Shown here piece by piece: positions 49,193 through 61,687 of a stretch of DNA of 64,000 nt. The stretch lies in NCBI GenBank assembly GCA_002794785.1, contig NBBA01000003.1, forward strand, positions 1,860,001-1,924,000, given 5' to 3'. Numbering within the stretch: position 1 is the stretch's first letter; every line of letters begins with the position of its first letter. Source of the DNA: Coniferiporia sulphurascens. Lineage: Eukaryota; Basidiomycota; Agaricomycetes; Hymenochaetales; Hymenochaetaceae. The notes under the pieces are model-generated. The model saw only the letters and a list, made by a program, of their open reading frames with translations, ran no database searches and was not told where the DNA came from. The position numbers and the translations under genes were made by a program.

Positions 49193-51921
49193 GTCTGTCG
49201 TTGCGCTTACGCCCACCCTTGCGAACGTCGTATCCGGCCTTTTATGAACGAAAACGCATCGTTATTCGGAACGGATCGAAATGCACATGGCGCGCACATT
49301 ATACTCTCCCTCTGGCTCTGCCCTGCTCCCTACCCTATCGCATGCATAATCCAACGACGAGCTGAATCCAAATCATGATCATTATGACCACTTTATATTC
49401 CTATGTGTACCCGACTATGCCGGCTCCTCTCCTACTTCCTACATTTTTCTTCGATATGATTGACTTCTCGTACAAAATTTTTTCGATCCGTAAATAAAAC
49501 ATGCTCACAATATTAATCTGGATGGATCTGGTGTATGAATTAATAGACTCCACGCGAGGCACACGTTGATATCTTCGGCTTCTCACGATTTTGGGGTGAA
49601 CATATGGTACTCAGTACTTTAAATAGCACCCAGCACCACCGGACAAGGTATCCACAGTGAATACTAGACAAACTGTATGTCGAGATTTAACCCGTAGCAC
49701 GTCCCGAAATTAGGCGGTAGAAAAATGCTATTTTTAGTCCAATGCGAGACAATCGCCATCGTGGTAGCGCGGGGGGATTTAGGCAGAGATCAAAAATCCT
49801 ATTTTTAAGCTTCCGCAGCAGATCATCACCATTTGAGAGAGCAGCGCCAAATCCCAATATAACCTACGTGTATCCGAGTCATGATCGAATCGGCATCGTC
49901 GGAAGAAGAGGCTCCGGGCGTCGTCTACTTGGGTACTTGAAGCTTTTCAGGCCGAACAGCGAAGCACTGTAGCGAACGCGGTTCAGAAGGACTCGGGAAA
50001 AAAAAAGGTTGTTTGTATGTTCGTCTGAGGACGGCTACCGCTTTTAGTAGAATGACGACGGCGGCGTTCATATCAGAAAGATTGAATTAATGGCGCCGAC
50101 CACACGCGCGGCCTGGTAGACAGGAGGTACCGTGTACATGTAACGAACCCTACTAGCTGTCCGAGGGCGGCGACCGCATACAAGAATATAATATGAACAC
50201 TGCTCTATGTATTTGGAGCGCTGCCGAACAACGTCGTGCCGCCGCCTTGGGCAATCCACAGCACCTCACTTATGAACGTGTAACCTAGAGCATTTCGCCC
50301 TTCATTTCTGCTTGTGTTTCCGCCGAGTTGGACCAGAGTCCTACTGTATATATATGAGCGGTCGTGATGACCGTATTGCGAAAAATCAGTCTAAATTTAG
50401 GTCTTGAACAATGGTTCTTGGGTTCCTATAGCTACGTTACGGTATTCGTTTGGCGCGCTCACTGCGGACGGGTACGCACGGCGTTTTGAAACTGTGAGGG
50501 TATGTATGGGCACTGAGTGAGCCTTTGAGTAGTCGGGGTCGTGAGGATAGAAGCAGATTGGTAGACTGCATGGCCATGAGGATTGCATCTTGCACCTTGA
50601 AGTTGGTACATTCGGGGCAAGACGAAAAAGAGATGCTCTCAGTATCGTTTGATCAATGGGCGCGTGAAAGAAAAGTGGACTGTTAGATGTGGCCTCTGAT
50701 TGACTTCATATAGGATTCTGTACTACATTCGCGATGAGTCACACTGTGATGAACGGGCTGTACCTGAGCTCCGCGTTAGGAAAATCGTTCCGGCTAGCAG
50801 ATTGGGAGCATGCGCGACAGGCGGTTGGCCTGTCGGTAGCGTGCAGATGGACACGAGGGATACGGCTGGTGCGTCTGCGGACGCGAGGATGGGCCACATC
50901 CGCAGTGATATAGAAGGCCTCATGTACAGGCAAATTAACGAGGCACAGCTTCAACACTTCTGACCTTCTGTCTCTCTTTACTGATGGATCGCGTTCCCTT
51001 TCGGGCGTCTAGACTTTTCTGGGAAGTAGTATTAATAGACCCAGGTTTGATAGTCACAACGCGGACTTTATGAATCAGCTGCGAGCCGTGCGGGTCTACT
51101 CATTTCGGCATCGACACAATGGAAGAGATGCAGACAAAAACCAGCTGGTGACAGAGCTTTTCAGATGTCCAGAAAAATCGGGATACCCGAGCGATCAGAG
51201 CCCACAGGTGATCGGAGAGAACATAAGTCGTGTGTGCAGCGTGTTGGAGATTTGGTGAGCAAGCCGGTGATGAGTGAAGCCGTCCGCGTCAGCCGGCCGG
51301 AGCGATCCGCTTGAAAAACGGTTGACACACGTTGAAATCGGCTTGCAGAACACGGAAAAAAAACACGAGAGTACGGGAGAGGAGGAAAAGAGGGCGGGAA
51401 TGGCATGCACGATACACGTTGCCGAGGAGAAAAATAAAGTCGGGAGAAAACGTTTAGCGATTGACGAACATCGGAGCGGCGTTACACCACTGGGAGTGGC
51501 GTGGGAAAGTAAAGTAACCGGAATCGCGTCAGGGGAGTTTGTAAGTACTGGTATCGTATAGAACGACGGGAATGCGTCCACCTCGCCTCACTTCGCCCTC
51601 TCCTCCTCACCCCGACCACGCACTCGCCGCCCTACAAGCATCTCCCGCGCACCCGAGGCACGACAACGCCCAGCGCCTAGAACACAATATAAACAAGGCG
51701 AACTTCCCGACTCAGAAAATATCACCTTCCAATTTCGGACACGCCCTATTGTTCTCCGCCGCGCTCACTCTGTCTACCGCAAGCATATTAAAGGAGGGCT
51801 CACCCTCCTCTTTCAACTACTCTCTCTCCTCGAGCGCCGCTTTTCCTTCTATCCTTTTTCTCCCACCTCGCGTCCGTCTCGGACTTTTCTCTTTGGCTCT
51901 CTGACCGCAGGACTGGTCAAC
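49193..51921. other. Intergenic, including the FLC/TRP-like gene promoter
   Basis: No coding region recognised. The last 350 nt (about 51570-51921) are pyrimidine-rich, with a CATATTAAAGG run near 51785, a reasonable promoter and leader for the gene at 51922. Confidence 0.45.
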
Positions 51922-54900
51922 ATGCTTTCCTCCGTCGCCGGGTTGCGACGGAATGCTGCTGCGGCGCTCGTCTGTCTCGCGGCTACTTCTTTTGCAAGCG
52001 CTAAGGACCGAGTACTGTGTGAGTAATTTTTTTTGAAACGTGTCCCAGGTATCGGAAGGTCTTCCGTGGCATTCACATCACTTCCCGGCTCCATCGGGCC
52101 CCGCTTTCGCGTACACAGACTGTTCTGTGGAAGGGATTACTGTGGTACGACTGGAGCAAGGGAGGGATGATTTGCCATTGTGCATTGCGGTTGCACGGTG
52201 TTGGGCAGTCTCTGGGGTTGCTATGGTGTACAGCACAGGAAGAGTTTATTGTCCGCTGGGCGGTTGGTGCTCCCATCCTTTGGCGGGTGGGAACCCTGCT
52301 AAATAACGCAGCTGGGACCTCTTGTTACCCTGCGCTAGTCCGTTTCGTTGATGAAGGGCTCGGCCGGTGTTGGAGTTGTGGTGATTGTGGATGACCCATA
52401 CTTTGCTCACGCGGGCTCGATGTCCGTGACGCTCTTGCCGTGTTTGGAAGCGCTGATTTCCTCGCGGATTGTTCGAGTCTAGCGCCCTCGGGGCTATCGC
52501 CGATGGTGCGCTATTAGAAGCCCAAACAAGAGGCAGGCGCCCATTGCTTCAATTGAATAGAGGATTTTCAATTGTGATCGACGCTTGTCTTCCTCATATT
52601 CTCATTCTCCGTTGTTTGCCTATTCGTTCTGACCGGTTTAACCTTCAGTCACGTCGTCGGTTTCGTATTGCGAGCCACCTGAACTCGTCCTCGTTCAGCA
52701 GTTTGACATTGTGTACTTTGCCGCGAACCAGTCCATTTTTTTCAACGTTTCTGCCGCATCCGTTGAGGCCAACGTCAACGTGACGGCCAACCTACTACTT
52801 AATGTCTACGGCCTGAAACCACTCAATCTCACCATCGACCTCTGTAATATTTTAAATGGCGCGCTATGCCCCCTCCCGACCTACAACTTCACCGGCTCCG
52901 AGACACTTCAATTGCCCAGTAGCATCAGTATCACGAGCGAGCTTCCTTCCATCGCATACTCGGTCCCCGACCTTGAAGCTTTTGCGCAGCTGACTCTCAC
53001 CAGTGTCGACACAAACGAAGTGAAAGCGTGTATTCAATCGACAATCTCGAATGGCTGGTCAACGCGCCAGACGGCCGTCCAATGGTCTACCGGCGCGCTT
53101 GCGATCCTCGCCTTCGCTTCTGCCCTCCTCCACTCGTTCCTGTGTTCGCCCGAGTCGCGTGCGCCATTCCGCTTCATGGATCTCTTTGGCGTTTTCCAGA
53201 CAATCGCAGCAAGCTCACTCCTCGGTCTGAACTACCCCGTTGTTTATCGCATGTTTACGTCGAACTTCTCGTGGGCGCTGGGTTTGTTCTATGCGGATAG
53301 CGACTCCGACACCCAGAATGCTATCAATAATATGCGCCACCTCACTGGTGGCTCGATGGACAGTGCGAGCGGTGGTACCGGCGTTGAGCTCGTCAATCGT
53401 AAGCTCAGCCCATATAACGACGTAGTCAACACAGTGGTTTTGCCCGCCGTGCAGGACCTTCAATCGAGGATATCGACAAAGGCCCTTTTGGGAATCACAG
53501 GGGCAATTTCTAAGAGAGACGCAGGAACAGTAACGGTGACATCGTCCAATGTGCTGCAAGCGGGTATTCCCGTGTGGGTGAACTCGCTGGGTATCAGCAC
53601 GGCGAACGCATTCATGACCGTATTCATCACCTTGTTGATACTCATCGCCATTGTCGTAGGTGTACTCTCAATCGGGTGGGCGATCTTGAACGTCGTTTGG
53701 CGTTGGAGAGAAAAAAGAAGGGTTGACGCTGGAAGATTGGAAGAATGGAGGGAGTATTACCCTTGGTTCGCTAAGGCCTGGGTACTACGAATTGTAGGGA
53801 TCTTTATTCGCATTTGGAAGCTGGGAATGTTACTAATTCTCTCCTTTTTCATAGACACTTGTCGTTTTCTTCCCGATAGCAATCTTTGCTTTCTACCAGT
53901 GGACTCTGAAAGATTCCTGGCTCGCAACATTCTTCTCCGTCATTACTCTCCTTGCTGTTCTTGCAGCCCTCGCCTACCCTACGTACACTACTACCCGCCT
54001 CGTTCGCCGTGAACGCCCTTGGATACTTTATAGAGATACACCCCATCTTATGTCATCCGGCCCGTTTTACATCCAGTACCGTCATCAGCGGTGGTTCTTT
54101 TTCCTCATCTCCCTTGCTGCTGTCTTTGCTAGAGCGATTGTTATCGCATTCGGAGGCGCGAGCGGCTTAGGACAGCTTATCGTCCTACTCATCATTGAGC
54201 TCACAGTCCTCGGCTTGACGCTCGTGCTTAAGCCACACGAGACGCGCGGTGGTGATGTGCTAGCGACCACGCTGGCTATTGTACGCGTTCTCGCGACTGG
54301 GTTGTCCTTCGCGTTTGTCGAGAGCTTCAACGTAAGCGCAATCCCGCGCGTTGTCATCGGCTTCGTCATCCTTGTTGTCTTCTCGTTCACCGTCATCCTT
54401 ATGTTCATCAACACTTTCGTAAACCTTGGTTTACGAACACTCTGGCGCGAATACCTCGCTACACGACTTGGAACACGACTCGGTTCGTCTCTGCATGTCA
54501 CGGGCTCCGGGAAGGGATCGTTCATGGACGAAAAGAGTGGTGGTATGGATGCGCTTGGACGTGCCGGACTGCCTGATGCGGGCCGCCCTCGTAATCCGAC
54601 ACCGCACCATAATATCCCGCTCGACCCTTCAGTGATCGAAGCGTATCCATCGGTGACCCCCGCTGAGTCGACGACGTTCTCGCCGTCGGCGTACACGACG
54701 TCTGCGCCATCGAGCGCAGCATGCACGCAGGAGACGTACACATCGCTCGGTTCTGTGCTCCCGCGGCGTCCGTCCTTTGAGGGTCTTGGGCTCGATAACG
54801 CGGTGCCGAGGGAAACCGAATTGGAGGAGGACGGTGTACCTTCGCACGAGAACCACACGCACTCGCCGGCGATGACGCATTTTAGCTCGTCTTCGTCTTC

Positions 54901-55084
54901 GTATACACCGTCGACGCCGCACTCTACGAACGGCTCGCGGAGAGGCAGCCAGCGACAGAGTTGGGCGATGCCTACGACGTTGCCGCGGATGTCGGAGGGC
55001 GTCGAGAATCCTGTCATTTTAGAAAATACAGACGACCGAGAGCGAGAACGAGAACGAGAAGAGGGACGGAGGTTACCGCCGTGA
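51922..55084 (+). CDS. FLC/TRP-like polytopic membrane protein with ML-like lumenal domain
   Basis: Fungal members of this family (flavin-carrier/Pkd2 type) act in ER or plasma membrane and affect calcium signalling, FAD transport and wall integrity. Exons 51922-52018, 52649-53793 and 53855-55084 join in phase into 823 residues. A signal peptide (AALVCLAATSFASA) precedes an ML-like domain with many N-glycosylation sites (AANQSIFF, ASVEANVNVTANL). About nine membrane segments follow, from TGALAILAFASALLHSF to VVIGFVILVVFSFTVI. A Ser/Thr/Pro-rich cytosolic tail ends in an Arg/Glu run. Intron 1 is about 630 nt, ten times its neighbours, and may contain inserted sequence; the acceptor at 52648 is supported by the clean join VLFTSSVSYCEPPELVLVQQ. 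Confidence 0.85.
52019..52648 (+). other. Unusually long first intron of the FLC/TRP-like gene
   Basis: Starts GTGAGT and ends CTTCAG. At 630 nt it is far longer than the 44-75 nt introns of the other genes here. No inverted ends or duplication that would define an inserted element were found by eye. Confidence 0.6.
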
Positions 55085-56703
55085 ATGCCTCGCCGTTTCT
55101 TCTTCTTCTTTCTTTACTCTCTCTTTGGTTAGCTCGTCTCCCTCGCTGTCATGCTCATCCTGTGCTATACTACATCCGTCCATCCATCCATCTTAAGTGC
55201 TAGCTCTTCTACGGACTTGGCCTCGCTCATGAAAATACGGACAATCAATTGGCCTCGGCGTGGATATTTCGCTGAACCACTCCCTTCCCTCCCCTTCCCG
55301 TTCCTCTAAAGCCCAAAGCCCCTCGTTCCGAAAGTACACACATTAGCTCTCTTTTCATTTGTTTGAATACGCATCGCATCACAACCGTTATCATCAGAGC
55401 ATCAGAGCATCAGATCGACTTGCATTATTTTTTTTTACCCGCCCACTAGTACTCTCATTCTGCATCGTTTGCTTTTTTTCTTCTTCTCTTTTATCAGTTA
55501 TTCGTTATACATTATACATTATACATTATATTTGTTATCCCGTTGTCCGCAATCCGCAAGCGACAAGCGACCCCTGATTCCTGATTCCTTTTATTACTTA
55601 TGTCCATGCTTAGAATGTTAGAGACTCTGAATGAAAATCGTGTTTTCTCTTTGTTCATTCATTCGTTCATTCATACGTTCTTCACGAACGGTTTCTTATT
55701 TACAACGTGATGCAGTAATTGCAGTAATGGAACAACTTGGGAGTTTGTGCCAGTGTATGGATGTTACACTGCCAGTGCATGTACGAAGCTGGCTTGAGAT
55801 TGTCACGGTTCCAGCCCTTGGCTCAGGCTGCTAATCCGAGCCACATTAATATTACGATTCATGAGAGTCTAGGGTGTCCGAGTCTGTAACCTGAAGCGGC
55901 GAGTCTGGGAGTGACCCGGGGGTAGTAGTACTAGTAGTACTGCAACTCATTCAATAGTATACTACTATACTCGAGCTATTCCCCCTTTCCTCTGCCATGT
56001 ATTCCGGGTGCTGGAAAAGTACATTCATATCGGGCACGCGATAACTTTGAAGCCGTGAATCATGATCATGTACATTGGGACTCGGTATCATTATCGTCCA
56101 AGTCCTTACTACGTCACGGTATATCGGGACTCGGATTGCCAGTAATTTCGTTGCTGTGCTTTCGTTCACGGCCGCATGGTGGGAACTTGAATCTTAGCGA
56201 ATGGACTCGGAGTGTTTCAAGATGTTGTGAAACTCTTGGATTGTTTGCCATAGTAACAGTACAGACTCGGACTCAGACTCGGGTGCGCTTCCGCATTGTA
56301 GCGTTCAGTTTCCGACACCTCACAAAGTAAGACTCAGATCTCGACGAATCTTGTTACCGAGGGGAAAAACTGGATATGTCTACTTGGTGCGGCGTAGTAT
56401 CCATCGACTTGAACTGTATCGTTTATGGCATATAGGGACCATGTCATATTCAATATTATAGAGCAGTACAATAGCAAATCACATGTACTAGCGAACAAAT
56501 CTACAGACTACTGAGTATATGGATATAGGGAGTAACTACATGTTTTTTCTCCCTGTGTGTGCCGAATACAGGCCAAGGGGCCCTTGATTATTTACATGTA
56601 AGATTTGAAAAGGGCGTAAGGTTTAGTAAGAGAATCAGCAGAATATTGTCCCCGAATTTGAGTTTGTCAAAAACTGTCACTGCCACCGCCGCTAGCGTTC
56701 TCT
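55085..56703. other. Intergenic, 3' flanks of two convergent genes
   Basis: Holds low-complexity runs: a TACATTA tandem at about 55506-55530, CATTC/GTTC runs at about 55656-55680 and a TAGTAGTACTA palindrome at about 55925. No gene recognised. Confidence 0.45.
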
Positions 56704-58392
56704 CTAGTCCTCCGGGTCCGAGTCCGAACCGTCCGAACCAACAGTTTCACAAAGCTGGAGGTCTATGCTCGATTCCTCCCGGAAGACGAGGTCTGTGTTG
56801 ATAGACTCGATCCGAGAACGCCGCGCATATCGTTCTCGAATATGTAAGATTAATCTCTGGTTCATGGACCCTCCCATCGCAATTGAGAGGCCGGATAGCA
56901 TTGCGAGTCCCTCCGGCTGGGATGAGAAATTTAACAATTTTTTTAGGACTCGTTAATAATGTGCCAAAATGCGCCGATAACTCACGCCTTTTATTATGGC
57001 CGCAACCCAGGTTGAACCGAACGATGAGAAAGTTCTTTTGGGAAGAAGGAATGGCGTTCAGGTTCGCATAAAAGAGGGCTAGCGGTGTGCATGCTCACAC
57101 GAAGAAGTAAAAGACAGAGTCCAGTACCATCAGCATCATGAAGTCGTCTATTAACCCATGCACTCCGGCTCGTACTCTGACATCTTGAGCTGCCTTGTTT
57201 AAGGCAAGGGCAAGCATAAATGACTCATTTAGTACCGTTGGGACCCAGAAGAACTTGAGCCAGATTGGCAGATTTCCAAGGAAAATGCAGAGTGGGGTGC
57301 TTGCGTGGCTCTTCGCGAGGGTAGCTGTTATACATAGAGCGAGTCTGGATCAGTCGGACAGCGCAGTCGTTCCAAATGGGGAGTTATTAGACCCACAGTT
57401 TTCAACTTTGAGTACAAACGCTACCATGGTGGTATTTATAATGAATGTGATAGTTGAAGTGATGACGAGCGAAATCAGGATTTTGCGACTCCTATTGTAC
57501 ATCGCATGTAACCGGAGGCTAAGAGTTACTGTAAAGGAGAATATACATGAGCACGGCCCAGTCCTTAAAGCGGTTATGTATGCTCACTTTCGGTTAGGGG
57601 GAGGAACATTACCGAAGATATCCATCGGAAGCGTGCCAATGCTATGCAACTATGAATATAGGTTAATCAGGGATTATAACACGCGACTCTCAAACAAGCG
57701 ACGAACAGCTGTCTCAACCCAAATTAGCACACGAAGAAGGAGGCGCGAAGTTATACTCACTTCTACAGAGGGCTCCGGGAGGAAAAGCACTAAAATACTT
57801 ATGGTAAGCGTCTCTCCCGACTCGTTCGGGTTGTGAATTACTCACCGATATTGATAAAACTGCGGGATTGGTTTAAAATTGAGTGATAAATGCCGAAGAC
57901 AATTGAGTATTCACATAAGTACGACCAATGTGTAGTATCGAACCTATCAGGTGAAAGCAATGTATGTTTAAAGGGATTTCCCAAGTCATACCCACGGGAC
58001 TTACTGTGAAGTATATGGTTTTTCCGAGACCGAACGTCATGCTCTAGGTTCAGTTGTTACAGAATCGGACGTTTCAAATGCTAAGCAAATCCTAACTCAC
58101 CCACATAAAATTCACTTCGCGATCATATGTAGTCACTAATGGATGTAATGTAGTGTATTGGTAAAGTAGAACCTCCGAGTAGCGTAGTTGGGACCGACCA
58201 AAGTCATAGATGTACAGCACCAATGAGCATACTTGAAAGTTGAGTTTATGTCAGCCAATGAGACCAGTATAACAACCATTCTAGTGGCTTACAGTTTATG
58301 CTTCTTGCAGCCCGCACAAAAAGCAGAGTTTGCACGAGTACGGCAACTTGAGAATTATCGCGGATTCCGTTGGAAAGAGTTTTGCTCAGCAT
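56704..58392 (-). CDS. DUF6533-type multi-pass membrane protein (paralogue 2)
   Basis: From 58392 the first exon reads MLSKTLSNGIRDNSQVAVLV and ends RSIN. It joins LCSLVLYIYDF and VTTYDREVNFMW through introns in exactly the same positions and phases as paralogue 1. Then come SMTFGLGKTIYFT, VRYYTLVVL, LRLHAMYNRSRKILISLV, WVPTVLNESFMLALALNKAA and VLDSVFYFFV. The terminal exon (MLSGLSIAMGGSMNQRLILH) and an acidic tail GSDGSDSDPED end at 56704. The core matches paralogue 1 segment by segment. I could not verify every exon between VVLM and LRLHAMY (57560-57840), so integrity is uncertain. Function of the family is unknown. Confidence 0.6.
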
Positions 58393-58623
58393 GCTCTCTC
58401 GTAACGGAACGGCGCAAAGAGTGGTAGATTTTAAAAGGCTCAGAGAGTCTCAGTGGTATTTAAAGGACAACTGGCTCCTTCCGCCAATAACGGAAAATAT
58501 ACTGTAAGGACGGCGCCCGAGAGTGTGGGTATGTATGATACCAATGGCAAAAAACACTCTTTGCCGAGATCTTTTGACACCCTAGATCAGTAGCATGGTA
58601 GCAAAGCGGAGATGACCGTAAAC

Positions 58624-58857
58624 ATGTCGGACGTAGCGTGGCACGACACGGAGTCCGCCCCGGATTTAAGAGCGTACATTGAAAGCTATTGCGATCTCAA
58701 AGCTACGTTTGCGGGATTGTCCGAGCCGCCTTCTTCACGGTTCCAGAGTCAGGCATGCCAGATGGCCGCCCGTGAAGATGTTGTTTACGCTGCGCAAGTG
58801 CTCTGTTCCAAGGTGGTTTCTAGGTTAAATCAAATAGACAAAGAAGAATCGATTTAA
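58624..58857 (+). CDS. Short orphan ORF
   Basis: A 77-codon frame, MSDVAWHDTESAPDLRAYIE through AAREDVVYAAQVLCSKVVSR, has protein-like composition and an amphipathic C-terminus. There is no recognisable domain or spliced partner. It may be a gene relic. Confidence 0.3.
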   Translation: MSDVAWHDTESAPDLRAYIESYCDLKATFAGLSEPPSSRFQSQACQMAAREDVVYAAQVLCSKVVSRLNQIDKEESI

Positions 58858-60173
58858 GCACATCCGTCAAAAGGCATTAGCGAAATAAAAGATGCACGAG
58901 AGTTTTTTTTTTTATAGAGCCATTGTTGTTTGGAACTAGTTTTTGGTGGCAAGAAGTGATGAAGAATCAGTTGACGTAGTCTGCCTTTCAAGGAAGGAAA
59001 TCCTCGGCGCCGAATAGCCGGTATTGAATTGCTGATTGGAGACATAATAGATTGGTACGTTACGGTAGTTACCGGTTGCATACCCCCGACATGTCTGGAA
59101 TTTATCGCTCGCATGCGGTAGACTGAGAGGGAAGACAGGCCCGGGATGCGACTTCCAATGTAAATCTCCCGCAAGTTTTTGTCCTGTTGCAGAACGAAAA
59201 TAAATGTTAGATCCAAAGGGGGAAAGAGTAGAGTGCGAACGTTTGGGGCTAAGCGAAGAAAAAAGATCGGCCAGATGTGCAATTTGCAACCTGTAACTAA
59301 TCACATGGCATAAGTTGAAGTACACCAGCGAGCGGGTCCTTTGCAGGGGCCCAGACTTCGCAAGCATAACACGTATTAAGAGATAGCGAAGCGCGATTGG
59401 GCGGCCTACAGTGTGGAATGTCCGTTCCCTTCGCGCTTTCTAAAACACCGCCCTGCCCCTGGAGCTCGTCTGACACTAGGGCATTTGCGTCGGCTTGGTG
59501 ATGTTGAGTCTTGCCGCGAAGGTAAACACAGTGGGCGTAGGGTATACTTCGAGCATCGGAATCTCGACATGTGCCGGCCCTCTGAGTGGGGACGCTTATT
59601 ACGACGGAGCCGAATACAAACTGCAGCCTGAGGGATAGAGCTTGTAGACGTTATCCGATCATGACGAGACAGGTTTAACTGCAGTCAGCAGAACGACGTT
59701 ACCCACGAGAACGGAGCTGGGATGCATTTTACTCGAAGTTTGTTGACACGGCACACTGTGTTGTCTTTGCAGGAAAGTATTATTTCAAGAGAAGCCTAAC
59801 ATGTGCAACAGAGTAGAGTTCTGAACCACTCCTAAATATTCGTGGGAAAAAACATATATTCAATATGATTTTGTTAGCACTTATCATGCGGTTTTGCCAG
59901 TTCACCACTGACGAAACTCACAGCTACGGGTCTAGAATCGGAGCCAATACATAGAAATATTGTGTTTTCTTCTGGGGTACGGAGTTGGGTTGTCTCAAGA
60001 TCCAGATCCTGTAGGCCTACCTGTGTGAGGTCGCAATTTCCGGTACAGCTTCATAAATCTATTGCGAAGTGCGTCTTTTTGCTCCCGAGTCCCGACCTGG
60101 AAGACGGTAAACTACAGGACGTGCTTCTCGAGACTCCCGAAGTCCCGCCGAGTCCGTGGACTTGCGCGTTGTA
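58858..60173. other. Intergenic, no gene recognised
   Basis: Open frames overlap on both strands near 58860-59370, but none has a domain or splice support. Confidence 0.4.
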
Positions 60174-60888
60174 CAGTCGAACTTCCCATACGGTATAGCG
60201 GTCGGTGGAAGGGTCAGGCCATGCATTATAAGGGGTTATGCAGTAGGGAAGGGTCGTCTTTATTACAGGTGGATATAATTAGTTACGCCGCACCTCAATA
60301 TGGAAGGTGTTTCCCAATGCCATTCCACCATTGAAAAATAATGAAATTGCTTTGCTATTAGTGCCAAGCTTTCTTGTACTGTATCTACGTAGCTCATGTG
60401 TACCTTCAACACTGTGAGGGTTCAATTTTGTAGCATATAGACTTGTCAAGTAAATTCACGATCACACTTTGGGTGATGGGAAACACATTCCATTTTATAG
60501 GTGCGGCGTAACTAATTATATCCACCTGTACATAATTTAAGAAAGGGTTAATAAAAGTGGAATAAATATCCAAGTATGGTAAAAACAACCCTATTCTATT
60601 CAAATTGAGTAAATTAAGCCGAACATTCTATTTGAACCGGGGTAAAGTGCTTGTAAATAATCCACATCAAGAACATGTGTAAGCAAAATACAATTAGTCG
60701 TCGGCTAATTGACCTCAGATAATGCATATCCCTATGTAAATACCCCATTTTGGCTATGCATTATGCATTTAGAATTTTATGCATTATCTTATAGGGATTT
60801 CCTATCTACCGACTTGGTGGAAGCCCAAGCCCATGCATTAAAGGAGGTTATGCATTAGGAGAGATATACCATACGGGAAGTTCGACTG
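60174..60888. mobile_element. Pogo/mariner-like MITE (outer), 715 bp including a nested MITE
   Basis: Inverted ends CAGTCGAACTTCCC(A/G)TA(C/T)GG, matching over about 25 nt, are flanked by TA on both sides (60172-60173 and 60889-60890). A TA duplication with a CAGT start is typical of pogo/Tigger-type elements. A subterminal motif (CATGCATTA, AAGG, GGTTATGCA) occurs in direct orientation at both ends (about 60222 and 60834). Without the inner element it is about 450 bp, with no reading frame of note, so it would depend on a transposase elsewhere. Confidence 0.8.
60266..60528. mobile_element. TA-flanked MITE (inner), 263 bp
   Basis: Long inverted ends (about 55-58 nt), starting CAGGTGGATATAATTAGTTA and ending with the complement, with only a few differences in the inner part. 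TA flanks both sides (60264-60265 and 60529-60530). It lies inside the outer MITE, so it is younger. Confidence 0.85.
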
Positions 60889-61687
60889 TATACGGATGTG
60901 AGCGGAATTCGCGAGAATTAAGTTCCGCTAGGCGGATGCAGAACGGGGCCGGACGGTGGAAGTTGGAGGTGAGTAGTTCCATCCTTTCCCTCCCCCCTCC
61001 GAACAACCCGGACTTAATGCCGTGCGAGAGGTGCGTATGAGCAAGAGCAAAAGCCCAGAGCCGGGTAGTACATTCTCGGATCGGATTACCGGATGGGGAA
61101 CCATAGCATGGATCCCCTCCCCTAAGCAACTCCAATGGGAATGCCGATTCTGTCCATGTCAAACGGAAGAAAGTCATGTCTGCCTACGCTCGTCGTCTTA
61201 CCAGTCTTCGAAAATCGTGCGTGGAGTCGGCGTTGGGTTTCAAATACGACGCGACCAGACTTAAACGAAGCGCGTAGTAGGTCATTCGGCGATATGATTT
61301 TTCGAAGGCCGAGGGTTGCTCGTCCGTGGGCCCGGAAGCCCATTCATGCTGAAACTCTTCTTTTGACATCGCATATAATCTCCTGGACGGACAACTGGGT
61401 CCTATTTGTCGCCACTTGGCTGCATCGCACGACCATCGTGGGCCTGTCATAGACGGACGGTCGCAAGGACATACGGCAGAATTTAAATGAGCATAGGCGA
61501 TCATGGGCGTAACCACTGACACCAAGGATCCCCGTCATTTTCTCGGACAGCCATTTTTGGTGTCACTAAAGGCTAGTGCTTTCTCTGTTACTTTGAAGGT
61601 CGCTTTCACGCTAGATGAATTAGTGGAAGTTCCAAATCAAAGATATACGCCAGCGCCACCGTCTACTATTCGGACGTATATCAGCGA
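60889..61687. other. Intergenic, no gene recognised
   Basis: Frames on both strands have no recognisable domain. Confidence 0.4.

Noticed and set aside
54085..55017. 310-codon minus-strand frame in the FLC/TRP-like gene
   Set aside because: Antisense shadow of a long GC-rich exon; the plus strand has phase-consistent exons and membrane segments.
57195..57836. 213-codon plus-strand frame
   Set aside because: It is antisense to the DUF6533 paralogue 2 exons, which match paralogue 1 on the minus strand.
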